A stretch of DNA of 56,443 nucleotides from the NCBI GenBank assembly GCA_900318375.1, contig ONKG01000009.1, positions 1 through 56,443 on the forward strand, in the 5' to 3' direction. This stretch comes from an uncultured Lachnospiraceae bacterium (lineage in GTDB: Bacteria > Bacillota > Clostridia > Lachnospirales > Lachnospiraceae). Shown piece after piece: positions 27,424 to 35,698 of this stretch; the stretch's first letter is position 1, and each line of letters begins with the position of its first letter. The notes beneath the pieces are model-generated. The model did no database searches. It was not told the origin of the DNA and saw nothing but the letters and a program-made list of their open reading frames with translations. The position numbers were made by a program, and so were the translations under genes.

Positions 27424-27491
27424 AATTGCACAATGGACAAATTTGTGTCTTGTCATCATTCACAAAGTTTCAGAATTTAAATTGTGCAATT
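27424..27491. promoter_or_regulatory. Inverted repeat upstream of the mobilisation genes
   Basis: AATTGCACAAT (27424-27434) is the exact reverse complement of ATTGTGCAATT (27481-27491), 46 bases apart. It may be a pair of operator half-sites or an oriT-side inverted repeat. The region 27237-27925 has no gene. Confidence 0.4.
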
Positions 27492-27709
27492 TTTAATTTT
27501 CTCTGCTCCGAGTGGTTCATATATTTCATCAATGGTCGAAGGAAGAAAAATCATTTACTGTCCTAAAGTCATTTTTCTCCATGAATTTTTCGGATCTGGT
27601 GGAAATCCGGCTTCTGCGAAGCTCTGTTTATAGAGGCACTGCTAACAAAAGCGCAAGTATCGCCTGGAGTAACTCAAAACTCACTTCGTGGTTCGAGCAC
27701 TCAGGCAAA

Positions 27710-27925
27710 CTTGATGGGGATTCCGTTTCCCCATACCCTCGGAAGCCCGGAACTTGCCGGGTATTCAGCGGCGAACGCGCCGTTTTCGAAAGCCTGTAGT
27801 ACGACTTTCGTCTGGTGATGATATGCATCACGGCAGGATTTCATCCTGGGCACTTCACTCACTCAAACCGAAACAATGTTTTTTAATCAGTATAGTTCAG
27901 AAATCACAAGAAGGAATCGGAATAG
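27710..27925 (+). other. Candidate origin of transfer (oriT)
   Basis: This GC-rich gene-free stretch directly before mobC has several short hairpins: TGGGGA/TCCCCA near 27714-27733, CCCGG/CCGGG near 27747-27762, GGCG/CGCC near 27770-27781, GTGAT/ATCAC near 27814-27830 and CAGGAT/ATCCTG near 27833-27848. CATCCTG at 27842-27848 fits the MOBP nick-site consensus YATCCTG; the base after it is G where Y is usual. Position before mobC-relaxase and hairpin density support the call, but the nick site is inferred. Confidence 0.5.
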
Positions 27926-28318
27926 ATGGCAAGACCGGAAAAGGATAAATACGAACAGCATCGACGTAACGTAATGGTTCGTTTGACAGATGAACAGTAC
28001 GAGCTGGTTGAGGGCAATGCAAAGAGAATGGGCGTCACGGTCGCGGAATATGGCAGGGAGCAGATGGTATTTGGAAAAGTCGGAATACGATATAGTATCA
28101 GCATTCCGATTGAAGAGGCCAGAGAGATCACCCGCCTTCTGGCAAATGCGACAGCGAATCTCAACCAGATTGCGAAATATTTCAACATGGGTGGGCTCCG
28201 CTCTAAAGAAGTTCAGGAACAGATCAACGCGGCGATCGAAAATATCTTTGACATCCGCCGGATGGTGAAGGAAATGACGGAAAAGGGATATGGCAGTTTT
28301 AAAACACCTGGCAAGTAA
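27926..28318 (+). CDS. mobC: MobC-family relaxosome accessory protein
   Basis: The 130-residue protein has an N-terminal ribbon-helix-helix (NVMVRLTDEQYELVEGNAKRMG, then VAEYGRE) and the MobC segment ITRLLANATANLNQIAKYFN with a C-terminal helix IENIFDIRRMVKEM. MobC proteins bind oriT and help the relaxase open the strand. ATG 27926 has GAAGGAA nine bases upstream. Its end overlaps the relaxase start by 29 bp, which implies coupled translation. The candidate oriT lies just upstream. Confidence 0.85.
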   Translation: MARPEKDKYEQHRRNVMVRLTDEQYELVEGNAKRMGVTVAEYGREQMVFGKVGIRYSISIPIEEAREITRLLANATANLNQIAKYFNMGGLRSKEVQEQINAAIENIFDIRRMVKEMTEKGYGSFKTPGK

Positions 28319-30080
28319 GAGCTCCAACTATGGAGCAGTCCTCACATACTTGCTGTATGACCATGATGAAAAAAACGGGAAGGTTCTGCGCGACGCAAAC
28401 GGAAACCGCATTCTCCGAAAAGAGTACTGGATCAACGGGATCAACTGTGACCCCTTTCTTTTTGATGCAGAATGCACAAGGCTCAATAATGTGTTTCACA
28501 AGAATCAGAAACGGGAGGAAATCAAATCCCATCATTACATTCTTAGCTTCGATCCGCAGGACGTTATCGACAATGAGCTGACAGGAGAAAAAGCCCAGGC
28601 TCTGGGCCTTGCTTTCGCCAAAAAGAATTTTCCCGGTCATCAGGTTCTGGTCTGCACGCACATGGATGGGTCCAACCATTCCGGAAATATTCACGTTCAC
28701 ATGATTCTCAACAGTCTGCGTATGCTCGATGTGGAAGAGCCCCGATTTGCAGAAAGGACCTGTGACACAAAAGCGGGCTACAAACATCACGTGTCCCGGA
28801 GTTTTTTCAAAAGTCTTCTTCAGGATGTCATGGATCTTTGTCATCGGGAAGGACTGCACCAGGTTGACCTTCTCGCATCTGCAAAACAGAAAATATCCGA
28901 CCGCGAATACCGCGCCGCTCAGCGTGAGCAGGAAAAGCTGGACGCACGAAACCGTGAAATACTTGATGCCGGAGCAACCCCGCGCCGGACAAAGTTCCAG
29001 ACGAAAAAGCAGGCATTACGTGATGCTATAAGCGAATGTGTGAAAGAATCTACGTCTTTTGAGCAATTCCGATCACTTCTCTTTTCCCGTCATCAAATCA
29101 AGGTCAGGGAATCGCGTGGTCGAATCAGCTACCTGCTGCCGGATCGGGAAAAGCCTGTTCGCGGCAGGGCGCTTGGTGCTGCCTATGAGAAAGAAGCCAT
29201 TTTGCAGCAGCTTGAGCAGAATCTTGCTGACTGGACGGACAGAAAATCATATATGATTCAACAGGACCATACTGAGCAGAACCCTGCTGACCGGCCGGAC
29301 AGAAAGAATCGCAAACTCCATCAGGACAATAATCAGGGCAATAAAGAAAAAGAAGACGCCGTTCATAACGGCACTGATCTTGATAGTACTCAGAACACCG
29401 GGTTCGTGGATCACCAGACCGCAGATCCTTTTACAGGCTATGATCTGGAGACGAATCCGATTCTTGGTGTGCTCTTTATTCAGTCCGACCTGAAACTTGT
29501 CACAGATCTGCAAACCTGTATTAAAGCGCAGATGAGCCGCGCCTATGCGCAAAAAGTCCAACTTTCAAACCTGCAGATGCTGGCCCATACAGTTGCTTTT
29601 GTTCAGGAGAACCGACTCGGAACGCCGGAGGAACTTGATCAAAAACGAAGGATCGCTTCAAAACAGCTTACACAGGCTGAAGACACTTTACGTTCCACAA
29701 AGGAAGAACTCCGGCAAATCAACGAGAGAATCCATTATACCGGCCAGTTTCTTGCGACCAGGGACACCTTCCGTCAGATGCTGAATGCCCATAACAAGGG
29801 AAAATTCCGCAATGAGCACGTTGCTGAGATCGACCGCTACCAGAAAGCCCGTGATGTTCTCCGTTCGTACACACCGGAAGGCAAATTCCCATCTCTGAAA
29901 TCCCTGCAGGCACGAAAAGCAGAACTGCTGGGACTGCAAAAAGTGCAGTCAGTGGAAGTGGAGAATATGAGAAAAATTGAGAGAACCATCTCCATTGCCG
30001 CTCAAAATGTGCGATACATCCTGGAAGGCACAGTGGAAATGGTTCCCGCAGTACATAGAGATGGCTTGCAAATTACATAG
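28290..30080 (+). CDS. Relaxase (mobilisation nuclease)
   Basis: The 596-residue protein has the Relaxase domain in its first 250 residues. The metal site is visible: HMDGSNHSGNIHVHMILNS with His124, His130, His135 and His137. Tyr15, Tyr20 and Tyr23 near the N-terminus are candidates for the catalytic tyrosine that nicks oriT and stays on the 5' end. The rest is charged and helical with coiled-coil character (EDTLRSTKEELRQINERI and after about 500). It follows mobC with overlap, and AAAAGGG precedes ATG 28290. A truncated, frameshifted copy lies at 5268-6915. This copy is open throughout and looks functional. Confidence 0.9.
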   Translation: MAVLKHLASKSSNYGAVLTYLLYDHDEKNGKVLRDANGNRILRKEYWINGINCDPFLFDAECTRLNNVFHKNQKREEIKSHHYILSFDPQDVIDNELTGEKAQALGLAFAKKNFPGHQVLVCTHMDGSNHSGNIHVHMILNSLRMLDVEEPRFAERTCDTKAGYKHHVSRSFFKSLLQDVMDLCHREGLHQVDLLASAKQKISDREYRAAQREQEKLDARNREILDAGATPRRTKFQTKKQALRDAISECVKESTSFEQFRSLLFSRHQIKVRESRGRISYLLPDREKPVRGRALGAAYEKEAILQQLEQNLADWTDRKSYMIQQDHTEQNPADRPDRKNRKLHQDNNQGNKEKEDAVHNGTDLDSTQNTGFVDHQTADPFTGYDLETNPILGVLFIQSDLKLVTDLQTCIKAQMSRAYAQKVQLSNLQMLAHTVAFVQENRLGTPEELDQKRRIASKQLTQAEDTLRSTKEELRQINERIHYTGQFLATRDTFRQMLNAHNKGKFRNEHVAEIDRYQKARDVLRSYTPEGKFPSLKSLQARKAELLGLQKVQSVEVENMRKIERTISIAAQNVRYILEGTVEMVPAVHRDGLQIT

Positions 30081-30156
30081 AATAATCCGATTACTTTTCA
30101 TTCATTATCTCTATGCGTAAAACACTTAGAAGTTTGTTTAATATATGTAAGTTTGC

Positions 30157-31080
30157 TTATGAGTTAAGGATTATACTAATCGAGTCCGCGACTTCATTAT
30201 GCTTTTCTATTGATAGCGAAACTAGCATTTCAGAAAAGTGGAGAAAACACTCTCGATATTCTATGTCTTGGTTCTCTCTATTTATAACCAAATACCTCGC
30301 GCAGTTAATATACTCTTTAAATCTGCTAAAATAATCATCTAAGATTTCACTAATCTTAACAGGAATTTTACTTCGTGATTTCAAAAAGTCTTCTTCAATC
30401 TCCAAAAGATCCTCTTCAAATGCCACTATATAGTTTACGAACTTTGTCCTTTCCGTCTCATCAGCGATAGCACCCTGGGTTTTCATATACAGATTCCCTG
30501 TTTTATTGCTTTTGTTCAATAGGCGCTTGAGAATACTATTTACGATGTCGCTAACGTTATTAGAGCGCATATATTCCATCATTTCCAAAAATTGCTTCTC
30601 AGAGAGCATTTTTTCTTTAGCAGAATTGTTTTCACCAATATTCAAGATTCCTAAAAACAACAGGTATTTATATAAATTATCATTTCTCGTATTTGTACAT
30701 ATTTCTGTGATCAACGAATCATTAAGACTTTGCTGTGAGCCTATATAAATTGAATCATTCTGCAATCTTGTCTTTATCTTTAGGAAGTCAGTATCATCTA
30801 CTCGACCAGATTTAACCATAGACTCATAGACAATTTCGCAGGCAGACGTTACTGATTCAAAGTCTAAAAGTTTTTTCACATTTCCTTTATAAGTAATAGC
30901 GTTCAAGACACATTTTTCCACGACATTGTAAAGATCACCACAGACTGGAGAGTGATGACGTCGATCAGTAATTACATTCCATGCTTTTCCTGAACTCCAG
31001 TCAAGCCCTTTTTCTGTTGCATAGGAAATGAGAGCTTCTCCAATCATAATGCCGCCTTTGATAAGTAATGGATCTAACAT
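30157..31080 (-). CDS. Protein of unknown function, probable ICE cargo
   Basis: I do not recognise this 307-residue soluble protein. The N-terminus (MLDPLLIKGGIMIGEALISYATEKGLDW) may form a hydrophobic or amphipathic helix; the rest looks helical and charged. ATG 31080 has AGGGAGG close upstream. It lies convergent with the relaxase gene and is separated from the next minus-strand gene by a strong palindrome (31107-31159). AT-rich compared with the conjugation genes, so probably cargo. No enzymatic motif is seen. Confidence 0.6.
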   Translation of the reverse strand: MLDPLLIKGGIMIGEALISYATEKGLDWSSGKAWNVITDRRHHSPVCGDLYNVVEKCVLNAITYKGNVKKLLDFESVTSACEIVYESMVKSGRVDDTDFLKIKTRLQNDSIYIGSQQSLNDSLITEICTNTRNDNLYKYLLFLGILNIGENNSAKEKMLSEKQFLEMMEYMRSNNVSDIVNSILKRLLNKSNKTGNLYMKTQGAIADETERTKFVNYIVAFEEDLLEIEEDFLKSRSKIPVKISEILDDYFSRFKEYINCARYLVINRENQDIEYRECFLHFSEMLVSLSIEKHNEVADSISIILNS

Positions 31081-31106
31081 AAAAGCCCTCCCTAGTATGT
31101 TTAAGC

Positions 31107-31159
31107 CTTAACTTTTTCTGATTTTACACCCTAGAGTGTAAAATCTCAGAAAGGTTAAG
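31107..31159. promoter_or_regulatory. Long near-perfect palindrome between two cargo genes
   Basis: CTTAAC, then TTTTACAC on the left pair with GTGTAAAA and GGTTAAG on the right; in between, TTTTCTGA pairs with TCAGAAA. The stem is about 23 bp with a 6-base loop. It may end transcription of the gene at 31207-32361, but no strong T-run follows, so it may be an operator instead. Confidence 0.55.
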
Positions 31160-31206
31160 ATAGTAAATTTGGTTCTCTCATATTATGCAATTAATGAAGC
31201 TATATC

Positions 31207-32361
31207 TTAATCATCAGATGTCAGCAACAACGAATTGTCACCATTTTGAATGACATCGACCACAAAATTAAACTCCAAATATTTAGATAAACCATACACA
31301 TCTGGATGAACCTTTTTCCTAAGATCCGATAACTCTTTCGTCGCTTTACTCAATGTTTCTGAATCGTTTCTCTCATGATGTGATTTGTTTCCTAATGAGT
31401 CAGCCATCGACATAAGTGCGATTACATCATCGGATTTATCCATATAGTTTCGATATGTACCAAGAATTGTATATTCGAAATTATCAGGGTGAGTTCCTCC
31501 AGTAATCTCATAATAATACATAATATGATAACTTCCCATTATAGGATAGTAACCCTTAAAGTCCGTAATATTTGACCCATTACATTCTTCATATGTAAAA
31601 TCTGATACTGTAAATGTATATTCTGATGGGTTTGTGCCTTCTTTGTATAGCCCATATCGCTCAAATGTATATTGATCTGTTTTTTTTGTCATTACAACGA
31701 AGGCAGCTAATGTATCATCTTGGTAAAGGCACAACAATGATTTCTCATGGAGCTTATAAGCCGCCGACTGAAACTTCCCTCCGGCTTTAATAGTATAATC
31801 TGCATCAACATTGTTAATAAAAAGCGGGTTTCCAAACAAGTCATCTATATGTCCTCTATTCATCCCGATTTGAATTCTCTCTAAGGATTCGTCTTGTTCC
31901 TTTATTCGTCTTCTTGCATCGTGCCAATCCTGAATATTAGGAGCGAAAAAGGCCACAACTAGCCCGGCTATAATTGCAGTTAAAATAGCAATAACAATCT
32001 GGCCCTTTGAACTGTTTGAGCAAACTTCCTGTGGATTCTTCAAGGCTGAATCTGTTTTGTCGTTATCTTCTGTTTTCAGCATTCCATCTTTTCCTCTATT
32101 ATTACCTGAGCACATATTCTTCATTGAGACTGAAGCTGGCCCAGACTCTTTCTTCTCTCCTTGATCCTGTATCTTTGATTTCTTTTTGTCTGCTTTAGAT
32201 CTTGTACTCTTTTTTTCGACATTGCCTAGATTATTAACTATTTCATTATCTTCATTCAATTTTGTACCCTTTTCCTGGATTTCGTTGGATATTGTAGTTA
32301 TCTCTGTCACATCCTTTGTTCTCGCTGAATTATTATTTAATGGATCATTCTGTATTCTCAT
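31207..32361 (-). CDS. Single-pass membrane protein of unknown function
   Basis: The 384-residue product starts with about 115 polar, Lys/Glu/Asn-rich residues, then a transmembrane helix (about 120-142: IVIAILTAIIAGLVVAFFA). Outside follows ERIQIGMNRGHIDDLFGNPLFIN, which resembles the start of SmpA/BamE-like folds (GMsreev...lG.P), and a beta-rich domain. I recall similar proteins being annotated with an ETEC_3214 domain, but I could not check. ATG 32361 has AGGTGA close upstream. Role unknown; possibly cargo with the next gene. Confidence 0.6.
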   Translation of the reverse strand: MRIQNDPLNNNSARTKDVTEITTISNEIQEKGTKLNEDNEIVNNLGNVEKKSTRSKADKKKSKIQDQGEKKESGPASVSMKNMCSGNNRGKDGMLKTEDNDKTDSALKNPQEVCSNSSKGQIVIAILTAIIAGLVVAFFAPNIQDWHDARRRIKEQDESLERIQIGMNRGHIDDLFGNPLFINNVDADYTIKAGGKFQSAAYKLHEKSLLCLYQDDTLAAFVVMTKKTDQYTFERYGLYKEGTNPSEYTFTVSDFTYEECNGSNITDFKGYYPIMGSYHIMYYYEITGGTHPDNFEYTILGTYRNYMDKSDDVIALMSMADSLGNKSHHERNDSETLSKATKELSDLRKKVHPDVYGLSKYLEFNFVVDVIQNGDNSLLLTSDD

Positions 32362-32883
32362 GCGATCACCTGCCTATTCCATCTTTTCTGTTCTTTCATT
32401 ATAGCGATGTATTACAAGGCTTTTTTCGAAAAGATTATAAAAATACTGGTGTTCTATGTCAAATCAGTAACAGATAGGGATAGGACTCTTTGTTTCTCTT
32501 TCTACACCAACAAAATAGTGGGCAACTACCCATACTTGGAGAAATGACCTAAGAACATAAAGTCTGATTCTACTATATTTCCTATCGTAATGACAGCCCA
32601 TTGCTACGATCAACCGCGAGCAATTTGTTGAAAAGCTTAGGTCGATGATATCTATCCGTACCTGCTTTAAGATTTACGTCGTCCTTCATCATTTACCACT
32701 CTCGTCTACGTACCAGATTACGAGACTGCTGTTAAATATTAAAAGCCTAATTCTAATCTTCTTATTTGTCCACTCTGAGAAGTTCAATTCGCTGGTCATT
32801 CAAAAACTAAAGCTGGAAAAGTAGTAATTCATAGTAGTAATTCATAAATGTAGTTATTAATTGGTCTCTAAACCGATAATCAA
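32362..32883. other. Gene-free stretch
   Basis: I see no convincing gene. Fragments around 32610-32740 look like decayed coding sequence but I cannot assign them. AGTAGTAATTCAT is repeated in tandem at about 32827-32852. The last bases before 32884 resemble those before 24690, marking the edge of the duplicated YodL segment. Confidence 0.4.
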
Positions 32884-32932
32884 AAATAGACCCACGCCGC
32901 ACTACTTTGAATGTGGCATAGGTCTCTTATTT
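32884..32932 (-). terminator. Terminator of the second YodL/DUF4316 gene
   Basis: GACCCACGCC pairs imperfectly with GGCATAGGTC. On the minus strand the stem is followed by TATTTTTG, and on the plus strand by TTATTTTTT. It is the counterpart of the terminator at 24690-24738. Confidence 0.65.
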
Positions 32933-33958
32933 TTTCGGTTTTCGCTCAATCTCTTGCTGCAATATCTGTGGCGGCTTCTGTTGGGGAGACTTTCTCTCCC
33001 TTCTTATCACCTCCATCTGTTTTTCATGCAAGCGTTTTAATACAGACCTGCGTTTTTTTCCTTTCTTCCTTTTTCTGCAGTTGTTGTGGAGGCCGTCAAC
33101 CATGTTGTAGTTGTCCTCTTCCCCACTCTCTGCACTGCGGATATATTCACCGTTCTGATAAGACTTCTGCCAGTTTTCAAGTGGAGGAGGGGAATTTGCC
33201 ATTTGCAAGTTTGAATGCTGAATGGATTCTTCAATCCTTTGGGCCGGCATCGCTGAGTACGCACCACAAGTACGATCCTGCCTGTTTGGCCCTTCTTCTG
33301 GCTGTGTCTTCTGTTCCTTTTCATTCTGCAGGAACTGTCTAATCTGCCGGATCACGTCGTCTGTAAAGCCATCGTAACTGTCAACTGCGACCTGGTTTCC
33401 ATATTCGTCCACAACAGCAAAGGCGGCATCGTTTCCAAAGTCCTGATGCTGGAGCAGAAAAAAAGGCCTGCCGTCAACAAGGAGCATATCCTCGGCTAGC
33501 CACAGGCCTTTTCTGCCTTTCAGCAGGTAATCCGTGGTCTGGAGCGTTATGATTCTCGCTTCCCCCCCGCCGGACCCTGCTGCACTCGGTGATTTCTGAG
33601 AATCAGATCCAGATGATTGGGATGATGTCTGAATAAAACCTGGCAGGCGGATGAATCCCTCCTGCTCAAGATAATAATATTGGGTGACGCCCGCCTGGTT
33701 GATGGCAATGACGTCACCCGTACTTACAGAATGCCCGGAGAAACTTTTGGGCCGTTTTTCATTGAGCCGCTTCCGGATTAGATCCGGATTATCACCCGGA
33801 AACAGAGAGGATGTGTAAATGGGGTCATAATAGTCTACGGTTATGGAAAAGCCATGCTGCAGTATATAGGAATAGGCATGAAATCTGTACGGACGGTACT
33901 GGCGGTCTGATTTCATTTGATAGACGGAAAACTGATCCTGAGTCATTTTTTCTCCCAC
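32927..33958 (-). CDS. YodL and DUF4316 domain protein, copy B (early stop upstream)
   Basis: This 343-residue frame is a close copy of 24734-25891, with the same YodL part (DQFSVYQMKSDRQYRPYRFHAY, FSGHSVSTGDVIAINQAG) and DUF4316 tail (YNMVDGLHNN, KKRRSVLKRLHEKQMEV). The native start is probably ATG 34054 (MSDQGIQQKPADPWSLDD), but at 33971-33973 a TAG replaces the CAG found in copy A, so the full reading is broken. Translation could restart at GTG 33958, where AGGAG lies nine bases upstream. It follows the DUF5688 gene by 35 bp in the ICE operon. Confidence 0.7.
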   Translation of the reverse strand: MGEKMTQDQFSVYQMKSDRQYRPYRFHAYSYILQHGFSITVDYYDPIYTSSLFPGDNPDLIRKRLNEKRPKSFSGHSVSTGDVIAINQAGVTQYYYLEQEGFIRLPGFIQTSSQSSGSDSQKSPSAAGSGGGEARIITLQTTDYLLKGRKGLWLAEDMLLVDGRPFFLLQHQDFGNDAAFAVVDEYGNQVAVDSYDGFTDDVIRQIRQFLQNEKEQKTQPEEGPNRQDRTCGAYSAMPAQRIEESIQHSNLQMANSPPPLENWQKSYQNGEYIRSAESGEEDNYNMVDGLHNNCRKRKKGKKRRSVLKRLHEKQMEVIRRERKSPQQKPPQILQQEIERKPKK

Positions 33959-34089
33959 GCCTGGTATCTCCTAAAATCCCCGCATCAATGTCTCAATTCC
34001 ATCATCCAATGACCATGGATCAGCGGGCTTCTGTTGAATTCCCTGGTCAGACATCTTCTGTATCAGAAGACCTGGAGAACAGAACAGTA

Positions 34090-35334
34090 TCAGATGCTGA
34101 TGTCATTCCTGGTGTGGGGACGGTTCTGTGCTTTCTGCTGTTCCTGTCTGCCGCCATCTGCCGCCCTGACCTGTTCCTTCTTTTCCTGGAGGGCGCCGAG
34201 AACAGATTTTCTCTCTGATCTGCCGGGTTTTGCTGCCGTGCGGTCGTCTGAAACCGCATGTCCTTCTTTCCCTGTTTCAGGTACTGAATGCTTGTCCTGC
34301 AGCTTTCCGGAAGCTTCTTCCTGTAGGGACTCGATGCCCTGCCCTCTTACGCTCCAGGCACCGATGCCCTTGTCCGGAGGAGCAGTCTCCAGCTCAACCG
34401 GCGCTTTCTCGGCGATCCGCTGTTCGTAGTCTGACGCCAGTTCGAAAACCCTTTCCTGTGCGTCGTAATGATACACCCTGTCGGAAAGCTGTTCCTCAGG
34501 ACTTACGATCGCCGCGTTGATCTCCTGAACCATACTTTCCAGTTCCCGGACATCCACCGCCTCATCATTTCTCAGGAAGAGGACCTCATGGACAGAGGAA
34601 GGAAGGATATAGAAGCTTCCGCCAAGTTTCTCTACCGCCTGATCCAGGAATCCGGGAATAGCGATGACACTTGCTCCATACAGGGCGTCTCTGTTGGTAG
34701 CCAGGAACAGGCCACCTTCCGGCTCTGAGTCTTCGCCCATAAAGTTCATATCCATTACCTCAGCAAGGGACTTCAGGATCGGAGGCTCACCAGCAAGGGC
34801 CTGCTCAAATACATCCTTCTGGAACTGGTCCTGGCTGATCCCCATGCTGCTCAGGAGCTGGTTGTCGACGGTAACCACTCCAATGTCGTGGTTTCTGTCC
34901 CTTCCGACATTAAGACGATAAATAATGGAGAGGTCCGCCATATCAAAATGCGGGATATTCTGCAGATATTCCGAGTTTTTCTCCCTTGAAACCGCCTCCA
35001 TCATGACATTGCTGCAGAGCGACTCATAATCTTTCAGCCTGCTCATGTCAACATCAGGTCTCCTTTCGAAGGCATCCGTGACCTGCTGCTGCACCAGGTC
35101 CGCGATCTCATCCACTGACTTCCCGCCCAGGTACATCTTGTAATGCTTATCCATGTTGATCGTCACACCCATCCTGACCTGCTGGTCTGATACCTCTATC
35201 CCACGATATGACATTCCATTGGCTTTTTCCACATCCTTCACCTTTACCCGAAACTGACTGCTGAAAGGATTCTGGACCGCCTGCAGCTTATCTACCATCT
35301 CATCCAAAAATCCGTAATAATCTCTTTCTGCCAT
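34090..35334 (-). CDS. DUF5688 family protein
   Basis: The 414-residue protein matches DUF5688 members of Clostridia ICEs: FRVKVKDVEKANGMSYRGI, NMDKHYKMYLGGKSVDEIADLV, and the later NQLLSSMGISQDQF and SSVHEVLFLRNDEAVD segments. No catalytic motif is known to me. The C-terminal 90 residues are polar and carry SERKSVLGALQEKKEQV, the short motif also seen near the C-termini of the neighbouring ICE proteins. ATG 35334 has GAGGAG about ten bases upstream. It lies between the RadC-ArdC-YodL gene and YodL copy B. Confidence 0.8.
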   Translation of the reverse strand: MAERDYYGFLDEMVDKLQAVQNPFSSQFRVKVKDVEKANGMSYRGIEVSDQQVRMGVTINMDKHYKMYLGGKSVDEIADLVQQQVTDAFERRPDVDMSRLKDYESLCSNVMMEAVSREKNSEYLQNIPHFDMADLSIIYRLNVGRDRNHDIGVVTVDNQLLSSMGISQDQFQKDVFEQALAGEPPILKSLAEVMDMNFMGEDSEPEGGLFLATNRDALYGASVIAIPGFLDQAVEKLGGSFYILPSSVHEVLFLRNDEAVDVRELESMVQEINAAIVSPEEQLSDRVYHYDAQERVFELASDYEQRIAEKAPVELETAPPDKGIGAWSVRGQGIESLQEEASGKLQDKHSVPETGKEGHAVSDDRTAAKPGRSERKSVLGALQEKKEQVRAADGGRQEQQKAQNRPHTRNDISI

Positions 35335-35473
35335 CTGCTTATTTCTCCTCGATTCTCTATTACAGTGTCTCTTTTCGCCGTTTTTAAAATTTTTAATGTA
35401 TTCGTCCTTATAATGGGACTTTTGACAGTACCTTGGCTACGGCACCTCAGCTTATCCTTTGTCCCCTGCTTTT

Positions 35474-35698
35474 TTACGCCCTGTGCAGTTCTTGGGTCCT
35501 GCCGGCTGCTTCAAGGATCCGGTCCCGATAGGCCATTGCCCGGGCATTGGTAGTGCCTTCACCCTCGCCTCTGATCGAAGGGGAGAGCTGGATATCCATG
35601 CCTTCCATTACCAGATCTGTAAGAACAGAATCTCCTTCCTGGGCTGTTCCAATCTCTGCCGCCATTACCACGTTTCCATTTCCCGTAATGTCACTCAT
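35474..35698 (-). CDS. Small protein of unknown function, coupled to the RadC-ArdC gene
   Basis: The 74-residue frame starts with ATG overlapping the TGA of the upstream gene by 4 bp (ATGA at 35695-35698) and has AGAGG nine bases upstream. The sequence (MSDITGNGNVVMAAEIG, EGTTNARAMAYRDRILEAAG) has no known domain. Gene overlap and ribosome binding site support that it is real. The 139 bp after it up to the DUF5688 start hold no gene. Confidence 0.55.
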   Translation of the reverse strand: MSDITGNGNVVMAAEIGTAQEGDSVLTDLVMEGMDIQLSPSIRGEGEGTTNARAMAYRDRILEAAGRTQELHRA

